A stretch of DNA of 39,723 nucleotides from Parcubacteria group bacterium GW2011_GWC1_45_14 (lineage in GTDB: Bacteria; Patescibacteriota; Minisyncoccia; Moranbacterales; GWC2-37-73), in the NCBI GenBank assembly GCA_001001345.1, contig LCKI01000008.1:1-39723 (forward strand). Direction: 5' to 3'. The notes beneath the pieces are model-generated. The model was given only the letters and a program-made list of their open reading frames with translations. It was not told where the DNA came from and did not search any database. The position numbers and the translations under genes are program-made. Position 1 is the stretch's first letter; the number at the start of each line of letters is the position of its first letter. Positions 33,308 through 39,723 of this stretch are shown here, in pieces.

Positions 33308-35530
33308 ATGCCTACGCTCGAAACCCCAATTGAAAAAATACCCAAGATAAATCCGAAATATCGGAAAGCTTTGGGAAAACTCGGGATCGCAAATGTCCGG
33401 GACCTGCTTTTCCATTTCCCTTTCCGCTATGACGATTATTCCGAACTTTTGCCCATCTCCGATTTGAGCGCGGGTGAAACCTCCACCGTCGAAGGCGAAG
33501 TCGCGGCCAGCCGGCAGATACGGACCTGGAAGAAAAAGATGCGCATCGCGGAAGTATTCATCAAGGACGGTTCCGGCTTTGTCCGCGCGGTCTGGTTCAA
33601 CCAGCCTTTCATTACGAATTCACTTCCCAAAGGAAAGATGGTGCGGCTCAGTGGAAAAGTTTCACTCGACAAAAACGGATTGTTTTTTTCCAACCCCGCT
33701 TGGGAAAACGCCACCCGCGAACCTACCAACACGGCCGGACTGGTTCCGGTCTATCCGGAAACCGAAGGCATCACTTCTAAATGGCTGCGCTGGCAGATCC
33801 AAGGACTCTTGCGCTTGGCCAAAAAAATCGAAGATCCTATTCCGGAAAAAATCCTGGAGCAGCTACACCTCCCCTCCCTTTCGTCCGCGCTGAAATATAT
33901 CCATTTTCCACAAAACCCTCAGGAATACATACTCGCCCAGAAAAGGTTCGCCTTTCAGGAAATGCTCGCGCTCCAGATCGCCTCGCTCAAAATCAGAAGC
34001 ACCTGGAAAAAAGAAAGCGCCGCGAAAATACCTTTCGATGAAAAATCCATACAAAACTTCACAAAATCCCTTCCTTTCGAACTTACCGGCGCGCAAAAAA
34101 AAGCGGCTATGCAGATTTTCCAAGATCTCGAAAAACCCCAGCCGATGAACAGGCTCCTTAATGGCGACGTGGGATCGGGAAAGACTTTGGTCGCAGCCCT
34201 TTCCGCTCTTTCGGCGATTAACGCCGGTTTCCAAGTCTCCCTCATGGCTCCGACCGAAGTTTTAGCGCGCCAGCATTTCGAATCCATTTCCAAATCATTT
34301 TCAAATCAAAATACAACCATCGGATTATTAACGAATTCATACAAAATGATAAATGTTTGTCATTCTGAACATAGTGAAGAATCCCGTAAAAACATGGATG
34401 ATACAAGTAAATTCAGGGATTCTTCGACTCCGCTTCGCTCCGCTCAGAATGACAAGATGGTATTAGATATCAAACGCGAAGAATTATTAAATGAAATACG
34501 TGCAGGGAAAATTGACATGATTATCGGCACCCATGCCATCATCCAAAAAGATGTCCGCTTCAAGAACCTTGCCCTCGTGATCGTCGACGAACAGCACCGC
34601 TTCGGCGTCATGCAGCGCGCCTATCTCCAACAGGAAATAAAAACCATCAACGACCCCGTAAAGACCGACCCGAAGTCGGTCCACGGGGCAGGCGGCCTGA
34701 AAATACCACATTTATTAAGCATGACCGCTACCCCGATTCCAAGAACTTTATCGTTGGCTTTTTTCGGCAACCTGGACATATCCGTGCTCGACGAAATGCC
34801 AAAAAACAGGAAACCGATCGAAACGAAGATAATCAACGAAAAACAAAGGGAGCAGGTGTATGAATTCGTCAGGGCTCAAATAAGAAGCGGCCGACAAGCT
34901 TTCGTCATCTTCCCTCTCGTGGAGGAGTCCAAGGCCCTTTCCGAACTCAAAGCCGCAACTGCGGAACACAAAAGACTTTCAGAAAACATCTTTCCGGATC
35001 TTTCCCTGGGCCTTCTTCATGGCAAATTGAAATCCTCCGAAAAGGAAAAAGTGATGGACGATTTCAAGAATAAGAAATTCGACATCCTGGTCGCCACCTC
35101 GGTCGTGGAGGTCGGTATCGACGTCCCCAACGCCACGGTCATCATCATCGAGGACACTGAGCGCTTCGGCCTTTCCCAGCTCCATCAATTCAGAGGACGC
35201 GTCGGTCGAGGCGAACACCAATCCTACTGCTTCCTTTTTACGGGAAGCTCGACAGCGAAAACCAAATCCAGACTCGGAGCGCTGGAAAAAAGCAACAGCG
35301 GCTTCGATATCGCCCAAAAGGACCTGGAACTGCGAGGCCCGGGACAATTCCTCGGAACGCGCCAATCAGGCCTTCCTGACATCACCATGGAAAACATCGC
35401 CAATGTGCGCCTCATAGAGATTTCCAAAAAATACGCCGAAGAAATAATAAACGACGATCCTGATTTGGAAAACCATCCCCTTTTAGCCGAAGAAATAGGC
35501 AACCTCAACCGCAGTATACACCTCGAGTAA
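33308..35530 (+). CDS. recG: ATP-dependent DNA helicase RecG
   Basis: Branched-DNA helicase for fork reversal and recombination repair. 740 residues: N-terminal wedge/OB domain, Walker A GDVGSGKT near residue 286, motif Ia APTEVLARQH, motif II DEQHRFGV, motif III SMTATPIPRTL, and the C-terminal VATSVVEVGIDVPNA, QFRGRVGRGEHQSYC. E. coli RecG has 693 residues; much of the excess is two in-frame insertions encoded by palindromic repeats, near residues 351-382 and 449-461. Helicase motifs are intact. It stands alone. Confidence 0.95.
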   Translation: MPTLETPIEKIPKINPKYRKALGKLGIANVRDLLFHFPFRYDDYSELLPISDLSAGETSTVEGEVAASRQIRTWKKKMRIAEVFIKDGSGFVRAVWFNQPFITNSLPKGKMVRLSGKVSLDKNGLFFSNPAWENATREPTNTAGLVPVYPETEGITSKWLRWQIQGLLRLAKKIEDPIPEKILEQLHLPSLSSALKYIHFPQNPQEYILAQKRFAFQEMLALQIASLKIRSTWKKESAAKIPFDEKSIQNFTKSLPFELTGAQKKAAMQIFQDLEKPQPMNRLLNGDVGSGKTLVAALSALSAINAGFQVSLMAPTEVLARQHFESISKSFSNQNTTIGLLTNSYKMINVCHSEHSEESRKNMDDTSKFRDSSTPLRSAQNDKMVLDIKREELLNEIRAGKIDMIIGTHAIIQKDVRFKNLALVIVDEQHRFGVMQRAYLQQEIKTINDPVKTDPKSVHGAGGLKIPHLLSMTATPIPRTLSLAFFGNLDISVLDEMPKNRKPIETKIINEKQREQVYEFVRAQIRSGRQAFVIFPLVEESKALSELKAATAEHKRLSENIFPDLSLGLLHGKLKSSEKEKVMDDFKNKKFDILVATSVVEVGIDVPNATVIIIEDTERFGLSQLHQFRGRVGRGEHQSYCFLFTGSSTAKTKSRLGALEKSNSGFDIAQKDLELRGPGQFLGTRQSGLPDITMENIANVRLIEISKKYAEEIINDDPDLENHPLLAEEIGNLNRSIHLE
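34359..34453. repeat. Palindromic repeat inserted in frame in recG
   Basis: Ends GTCATTCTGAAC and GCTCAGAATGAC are inverted, as are GAAGAATCCC and GGGATTCTTC. This is the common dispersed element that translates to peptides like CHSEHSEES and DSSTPLRSAQND. It lies between helicase motifs Ia and II. Confidence 0.88.
34654..34688. repeat. Second palindrome in frame in recG
   Basis: CCCCGT/ACGGGG and GACCGAC/GTCGGTC nested stems encode TDPKSVHGAGG just before motif III. E. coli RecG has no matching loop. Confidence 0.7.
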
Positions 35531-35721
35531 GTAAACCGACGAGGTTGAAAATATACGAGAAATAAGATATTATTGGCTTGTTCAAGGTTTTCAAAAGCGA
35601 TTTAAATTTTAAATTATTAATTTTTAATTTTGAATGAATTTTCAAATTTCCCAATGATTTAAAAAATTCAATCATTAAGATTTGATTAGAAATTAGAAAT
35701 TAGAAATTAGAAATTACTCAT
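35531..35721. other. AT-rich spacer between recG and the phosphomannomutase gene
   Basis: No gene or clear terminator. Made of TTTAAATT, TTAATTTTT and TTTTGAATG words and, at 35686-35715, four copies of the heptamer AGAAATT also seen at 17808. Confidence 0.65.
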
Positions 35722-37104
35722 ATGAAATATGAGATATTCAAAGCCTACGATATCCGAGGACTCTATCCCCAGGAAATAGACGAACTGGGAGCATACAAGA
35801 TCGCCACAGCTCTTTGCGACTATTTGAAACCCAGCGAACTCGTGGTCGGATGCGACGTGCGCCTCTCTTCCCCATCGCTCAAAAAAGCGGCCATCAAAGC
35901 TATCACCGACAAAGGGGTAAAGGTCATCGACGTCGGGGATATCTCCACCGACATGCTCTATTTCGCGGTCGCCAACTACGGCTACGCCGGGGGGCTCACC
36001 GTCACGGCTTCGCACAATCCCAAAGAATACAACGGGATGAAGATCGTACGGGAAGAGTCCAAACCGATTTCCGGCGACTCGGGCCTTTTCGATATCCGGG
36101 ATGCGGCCATGGCCATGGAATTGGATCCTTCCGTGCTTGAAGGAGAAGCGGATCAAAAATTAGTGGAGAAAAAGAACATCACTTCCGATTACGTGGAAAA
36201 AGTAAGATCCTTTGCGGATTTTTCCAAAATAAAACCTTTCAAGGTAGTCGCCAACCCGAACTTCGGAGTGGGCGGAAGGGTCGTCGATCAGATCCTGGAA
36301 GGAACCGGGATAGAACTCGTGAAACTCAACTGGGAATCCGACGGCAATTTCCCCAAGGGAAGACCCGATCCGCTTATTCCGGAAAACCGCGAGGAAATTT
36401 CAAAGCTTGTCGTGGAAAACGGAGCTGACTTGGGAGTGGCCTGGGACGCCGACGCCGACAGATGTTTCTTCTTCACCGAAAAAGGACAATTCATCGAAGG
36501 ATATTTCATAACCGCGCTTTTAGCTAAGATATTTTTGGAAAGAAAAAGTGGCGAAAAAATCATCCGCGACACCAGGCTTTCCTGGGCCATCGACGAGATG
36601 GTGGCGGAAAAGGCAGGGACCGCTATTTCCACCAAGGCCGGACATTCCTTCATCAAGGAAAGGATGCACCGGGAGGATGCGGTCTTCGGAGGGGAAATGA
36701 GCGCGCATTATTATTTCCGAGATTATTTCTATTGCGATTGCGGCATGACTCCTTTCGTCATGATATTGGAATTCCTTTCCAAGCAGGACCGACCGTTTTC
36801 CGAAATTATGCAGGAACTCTTCTGGGAAAAATATTTCGTGAGCGGAGAGATCAACAACGAAGTTTCCGACGTTCCGAGCGTCGTCGCCAAGATAAAGGAA
36901 GCTTATATCGAAAAAGCGACTTCGATCGACGACCAAGATGGAATTTCACTGGACTTTATCGATAGCGATGACGCTTCGAATAGTTGGAGGTTCAATGTGC
37001 GCGCTTCGAACACCGAACCGCTCATCCGTCTCAACGTCGAAGCCAAATCCCAGCAAATGATGGAAGAGAAAAGGGACGAACTTCTGAAACTCATCCGGGA
37101 ATAA
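35722..37104 (+). CDS. Phosphomannomutase / phosphoglucomutase
   Basis: A 460-residue alpha-D-phosphohexomutase interconverting mannose-6-P and mannose-1-P (or the glucose forms) for nucleotide-sugar synthesis. Four motifs are visible: active-site phosphoserine loop TVTASHNPKEYNG near residue 95, metal loop DADADRCFF near 243, sugar-binding GGEMSAHYYF near 325 and phosphate-binding RASNTEPLIRL near the end. It begins FKAYDIRGLYP as in ManB/AlgC. Substrate preference cannot be fixed by eye. Confidence 0.92.
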   Translation: MKYEIFKAYDIRGLYPQEIDELGAYKIATALCDYLKPSELVVGCDVRLSSPSLKKAAIKAITDKGVKVIDVGDISTDMLYFAVANYGYAGGLTVTASHNPKEYNGMKIVREESKPISGDSGLFDIRDAAMAMELDPSVLEGEADQKLVEKKNITSDYVEKVRSFADFSKIKPFKVVANPNFGVGGRVVDQILEGTGIELVKLNWESDGNFPKGRPDPLIPENREEISKLVVENGADLGVAWDADADRCFFFTEKGQFIEGYFITALLAKIFLERKSGEKIIRDTRLSWAIDEMVAEKAGTAISTKAGHSFIKERMHREDAVFGGEMSAHYYFRDYFYCDCGMTPFVMILEFLSKQDRPFSEIMQELFWEKYFVSGEINNEVSDVPSVVAKIKEAYIEKATSIDDQDGISLDFIDSDDASNSWRFNVRASNTEPLIRLNVEAKSQQMMEEKRDELLKLIRE

Positions 37105-37110
37105 ACCCCG

Positions 37111-37183
37111 TGTCATGCTGAATTTATTTCAGCATCTCTTGTGGTAAGATTTATTTAGATCCTGAATCAAGTTCAGGATGCCA
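37111..37183. repeat. Intergenic double-hairpin repeat
   Basis: ATGCTGAA-TTTA-TTTCAGCAT followed by ATCCTGAA-TCAAG-TTCAGGAT. Its outer ends (TGTCATGCTG...) resemble the start of the recG insertion at 34359, so the two may belong to one repeat group. Confidence 0.7.
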
Positions 37184-37210
37184 TTTAATAAAATTTGATT
37201 TAGGATATAC

Positions 37211-37239
37211 AAAACCGGCCATTCGAAGGCCGGTTTTTT
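37211..37239. terminator. Bidirectional terminator
   Basis: AAAACCGGCC, 7-nt loop, GGCCGGTTTTTT, located between the convergent phosphomannomutase and receiver genes. Confidence 0.88.
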
Positions 37240-37251
37240 ATATTGTAGATA

Positions 37252-37635
37252 CTAAGCAATAAGACCTTTTATTTTTTCCGCCAACCTCTTCGGGGTCCAA
37301 TCCACTTTTTTGAAATATTCCTTAGCCCCAAGTCCCAAAGCCACGCTGCGATCACCGGCGTTGTCCAGATTGGTTATCACGTAAATAGGGATTTTTTTAT
37401 AATCGTCGTTTTTGAGCATCCTCTCCATGATTTCAAAACCGTCCACTTTCGGCAAAACTATATCCAACAAAACCGCTCTTATTTTGTCATGATTTTCTTT
37501 CAGGTATTCCAAAAACTCCTTTCCATCTCCGGCTTTGACGACCTGTAAACCTTCAGCCAAAAAGGCCATGGCATATTGCTCCCTTATCTCGGAGTCATCT
37601 TCCACTATTACTATTTCATTTCTGCTTTCTGACAT
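37252..37635 (-). CDS. Stand-alone response regulator receiver
   Basis: A 127-residue CheY-like domain: IVIVEDDSEIREQYA acidic pair, phosphoacceptor in RAVLLDIVLPKVDGFEI, Thr in IYVITNLDN, Lys in EYFKKVDWTP. No output domain, no kinase nearby. It differs from the receiver in the pilus operon (17420) but shares the pattern of a Y/L-x-K-x followed by TP. Role unknown. Confidence 0.87.
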   Translation of the reverse strand: MSESRNEIVIVEDDSEIREQYAMAFLAEGLQVVKAGDGKEFLEYLKENHDKIRAVLLDIVLPKVDGFEIMERMLKNDDYKKIPIYVITNLDNAGDRSVALGLGAKEYFKKVDWTPKRLAEKIKGLIA

Positions 37636-37705
37636 TTTTTTGTATTAAAAAGTATCTACCTGTTACTACAAAGAAGAATGCTTGCATGCTACTCCCCGGG
37701 AGCCT

Positions 37706-38839
37706 CTAAAGTCCGATTTGCCTGACCAGGGCCTTGAAGTTATTGCCGACCATCTCCAAAACCGTATCCTTGGGATGGGGCGTGCGCAAGGAATACTCAC
37801 TGGACACGGCCTCCGCGCCTTTGCCGTCTTCGGACTTCACTTTGAAGTAATAGACCGTTCCGGGCTTGAGAGTCGTAAGGACTGCCGCATGTTTTTTCAC
37901 CTTCTCCTCGCTTATCCGCACTTCTTTTTCATCACCTTCTCTTTCCTCCCTAAAAACCAACACGGATGTTCCCGGCAAGTTCGTTTCCCAAGAGATTATA
38001 GTCTGCACCTTTTCCCTTCCATGCAAATAGTTCTCATTGGCCACACCCAAAACGCGCAAGGTTTCAGGTTTTTCGATTTCATCCGAGGAAGAAACCATGA
38101 ATATTTCACTTTCCCCGTCTTGGACAGGCGTCGTGATTTCCACCGCAGGATCCTCAGCTCCCATCGGCACCGTTTCGCTCTGCGACAAAGCCGGATCTTT
38201 CACGCCTGCAGAACCGCTTGCTAAACAAGTAGGAATAACATCCCCGGTGGCGTATACCGCAATAGGCTCCTTTCCTCCCCAAGAAGAAACTTCCTTGGAT
38301 TTTTCCATGTCTTTTGATTCCGAAGCCGAAATTTTCAGATAATAAATCTTTCCTTCTTCAAGTCCCTCGATGGGGATTATGTGGGTCACGGCAAAATCAT
38401 GAGGCTCCGTCTTTTTCACGAGCTCGCTCAGGCCCTCGTCTGTAAAAACTTCGACCAGGGCGGAGGTAGCCAGGGGCTTATTTTGATTGGCGCTGTCCAG
38501 GGTCTTGAAGATGACGGAGGCTTGGCTCTTGGAAACGTTGCTGATCAAAATGTCTCCGCGACCGCTCGGGATGAATATCTCCGCGCTTTTTTCCGGCGTG
38601 AAAATGGCCGGTCCGATCAGGATACCGATGAACAGGAAAACTATCGCCAAAAAGACGCGAAGAGCCACTTTTCTGATGTGTTTCTGATATCTCTTGAGTT
38701 GGACATATGAACCGAAACGACCCGCTTGCTCTCTTTGCAGACGAAGTTGGTTGCTGGCCGGGCTTTGGAAAATTATCTCCACGCAATCTTTCGACTTACT
38801 ATAACAGAACGTCAGCGCTTTTTTGATTTTTTTTCTCAT
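37706..38839 (-). CDS. Membrane-anchored protein with fibronectin III-like domains
   Basis: A 377-residue protein. A cytoplasmic, basic N-terminus (about 55 residues) is followed by one membrane helix (VALRVFLAIVFLFIGILIGPAIF), then an extracellular part with two fibronectin-III-like repeats: the first ends EEGKIYYLKISASES, the second ends LKPGTVYYFKVKSEDGKGAEAVSSEYSLRT. Between them is a Pro/Ser/Glu-rich linker with one Cys. Such proteins may bind sugars or partner cells; this is inference. Promoter with extended -10 at 38863. Confidence 0.7.
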   Translation of the reverse strand: MRKKIKKALTFCYSKSKDCVEIIFQSPASNQLRLQREQAGRFGSYVQLKRYQKHIRKVALRVFLAIVFLFIGILIGPAIFTPEKSAEIFIPSGRGDILISNVSKSQASVIFKTLDSANQNKPLATSALVEVFTDEGLSELVKKTEPHDFAVTHIIPIEGLEEGKIYYLKISASESKDMEKSKEVSSWGGKEPIAVYATGDVIPTCLASGSAGVKDPALSQSETVPMGAEDPAVEITTPVQDGESEIFMVSSSDEIEKPETLRVLGVANENYLHGREKVQTIISWETNLPGTSVLVFREEREGDEKEVRISEEKVKKHAAVLTTLKPGTVYYFKVKSEDGKGAEAVSSEYSLRTPHPKDTVLEMVGNNFKALVRQIGL

Positions 38840-38862
38840 AGGAATATTTGATTTATATCTCC

Positions 38863-38871
38863 ATTATAGCA
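38863..38871 (-). promoter_or_regulatory. Extended -10 promoter of the fibronectin-like gene
   Basis: Minus strand TGC-TATAAT (38863-38871), 24 bp before the ATG at 38839. The -35 is poor, as allowed for extended -10 promoters. Confidence 0.55.
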
Positions 38872-38875
38872 CATG

Positions 38876-38906
38876 AAAAAAGAACCTCCCCGGAGGTTCT
38901 TTTTTC
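38876..38906 (-). terminator. Terminator after trpS
   Basis: AGAACCTCC-CC-GGAGGTTCT with A and T runs, directly past the trpS stop at 38915. Confidence 0.88.
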
Positions 38907-38914
38907 TTATTTTC

Positions 38915-39723
38915 TCAAACGATGAACCCTACTTTTTCTTTGACTTGGTGGAGTTTCTTCCAGGCGACCCCTCCGACTTTTTCCGCTCCGTCGCGAAGGA
39001 TTCCCAAGACCTCCTCGTCCGAAAGAGCGTTGAACCTTTGCTGGAAAGGCTCAAGGAAACCAATGACGACCTCGGCCAACTCGGCTTTGAAATCCCCGTA
39101 ACCCTTGCCCTTATACATCCCCACGATTTCTTTCGCTGTTTTTCCTGAAAAAGAAGCATAGATATTGATCAGATTTTTCAGCGCGGGCTTACCGTCCGAA
39201 TATTCAATCTCACTCCCGCTGTCCGTCACCGCCTTTTTGATTTTTTTCCTGATAGTCTCGGCGTCGTCCAAAAGCTCGATGCGGTTATATGCCGACTCCG
39301 CGGACTTGCTCATCTTCTTCTCTGGATTGTCCAATCCCATTACCCTCATCCCCTCTTCCCTGATGAAAACCTTCGGTACTATGAAAGTCTCCCCGAATTT
39401 ATGATTGAACCTTTTCGCCAAATCGCGGGCGAGTTCCACATGCTGCTTCTGGTCTTCGCCAACCGGCACAACCTCGGTGTCATAGAGCAAGATGTCAGCA
39501 GCCATCAGAACCGGATAATCGAAAAGTCCGACGCCGACGTTTTCGTTCGCGTCTCCCCCTTTGTCTTTAAATTGGGTCATCTTTCGAAGCTCCGACATCC
39601 CGGTTATCGTGTTCAAAATCCAAGCCAATTCGCTGTGCTCGGAAACTTGAGACTGGATGAAGATCGTGGATTTTTTCGGGTCGATTCCTGCGGCCAGATA
39701 TATCTTAGCTATTTCCAGGGTTT
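38915..39723 (-). CDS. trpS: Tryptophanyl-tRNA synthetase, 5' end missing
   Basis: Class I synthetase charging tRNA-Trp. The frame runs off the right edge, so the N-terminus with the HIGH motif is outside. Seen are the upstream segment KIYLAAGIDPKKSTIFIQSQ, then SEHSELAWILNTITG, YPVLMAADILLYD, VGEDQKQHVELARDLA, and KMSKS in DNPEKKMSKSAESAY. It ends with the usual helical C-terminal part. A frame starting at TTG 39628 is only the internal part of this longer gene. Confidence 0.95.
   Translation of the reverse strand, partial: TLEIAKIYLAAGIDPKKSTIFIQSQVSEHSELAWILNTITGMSELRKMTQFKDKGGDANENVGVGLFDYPVLMAADILLYDTEVVPVGEDQKQHVELARDLAKRFNHKFGETFIVPKVFIREEGMRVMGLDNPEKKMSKSAESAYNRIELLDDAETIRKKIKKAVTDSGSEIEYSDGKPALKNLINIYASFSGKTAKEIVGMYKGKGYGDFKAELAEVVIGFLEPFQQRFNALSDEEVLGILRDGAEKVGGVAWKKLHQVKEKVGFIV

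Overview
This window looks like part of a Candidate Phyla Radiation (Patescibacteria, probably Parcubacteria-like) chromosome. The reasons are a small-genome gene mix, a monoderm-style type IV pilus locus (pilM-N-O-B-T-C-A-D with no PilP or PilQ), short conserved membrane proteins of CPR type, GatCA, a ligA, recG and gyrB set, orphan response-regulator receivers, and a 23S rRNA gene that is not preceded by a 16S gene. UGA behaves as a stop, so this is not one of the recoded lineages. Taxon assignment is inference from gene content only.

Layout. Positions 1-67 hold the 5' end of a 23S rRNA (minus strand), with a good promoter about 500 bp upstream and no 16S between. Positions 669-5204 hold minus-strand genes: a TM-helix (mechanosensitive-like) protein, an internally duplicated protein, gyrB with an overlapping membrane gene, and a UPF0316-like membrane protein. 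Positions 5356-6342 hold a plus-strand tRNA cluster (fMet, Met or Ile2, Asp). Positions 6367-10964 (minus) hold a membrane-anchored HEPN-like protein, gatA, gatC and ligA. Positions 11073-22243 (minus) hold a long type IV pilus operon, pilM, N, O, B, a receiver protein, T, C, a major pilin, a second prepilin, pilD and three minor prepilins. Positions 22551-26725 (plus) hold clpC, comF and two small genes. Positions 26892-30565 (minus) hold a membrane protein, a SulP anion transporter and an MFS exporter. Positions 30612-32326 (minus) hold tRNA-Arg, a PH-like membrane protein and two tRNA-Ser genes. Positions 32357-37104 (plus) hold a DksA/TraR-like zinc-finger gene, recG and a phosphomannomutase. 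Positions 37252-39723 (minus) hold another receiver, a fibronectin-III-like membrane protein and a truncated trpS.

The most unusual signal is around the tRNA genes. All six tRNA loci carry, 110-180 bp away, an extra partial copy of their own 5' or 3' end. The filler between gene and copy is homologous between different tRNAs: fMet with Met on the 3' side, Ser-GCU with Ser-UGA on the 5' side, and Asp with Ser-GCU more weakly on the 3' side. This looks like a family of very small elements that sit at tRNA ends and rebuild the end they interrupt. It could also be a conserved decoy or processing structure. The tRNA genes also all end in N73-CA instead of N73-CCA.

A second theme is short repetitive DNA that has entered genes in frame. 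ligA carries three insertions that contain 7-bp tandem words, one of them inside its zinc finger. recG carries two palindromic elements. Related words and palindromes fill many intergenic gaps, including spacers of the pilus operon.

Functionally, the pilus genes with comF suggest surface attachment, twitching and DNA uptake, as expected for an episymbiotic or scavenging cell. The rest is core information processing, proteostasis and transport.
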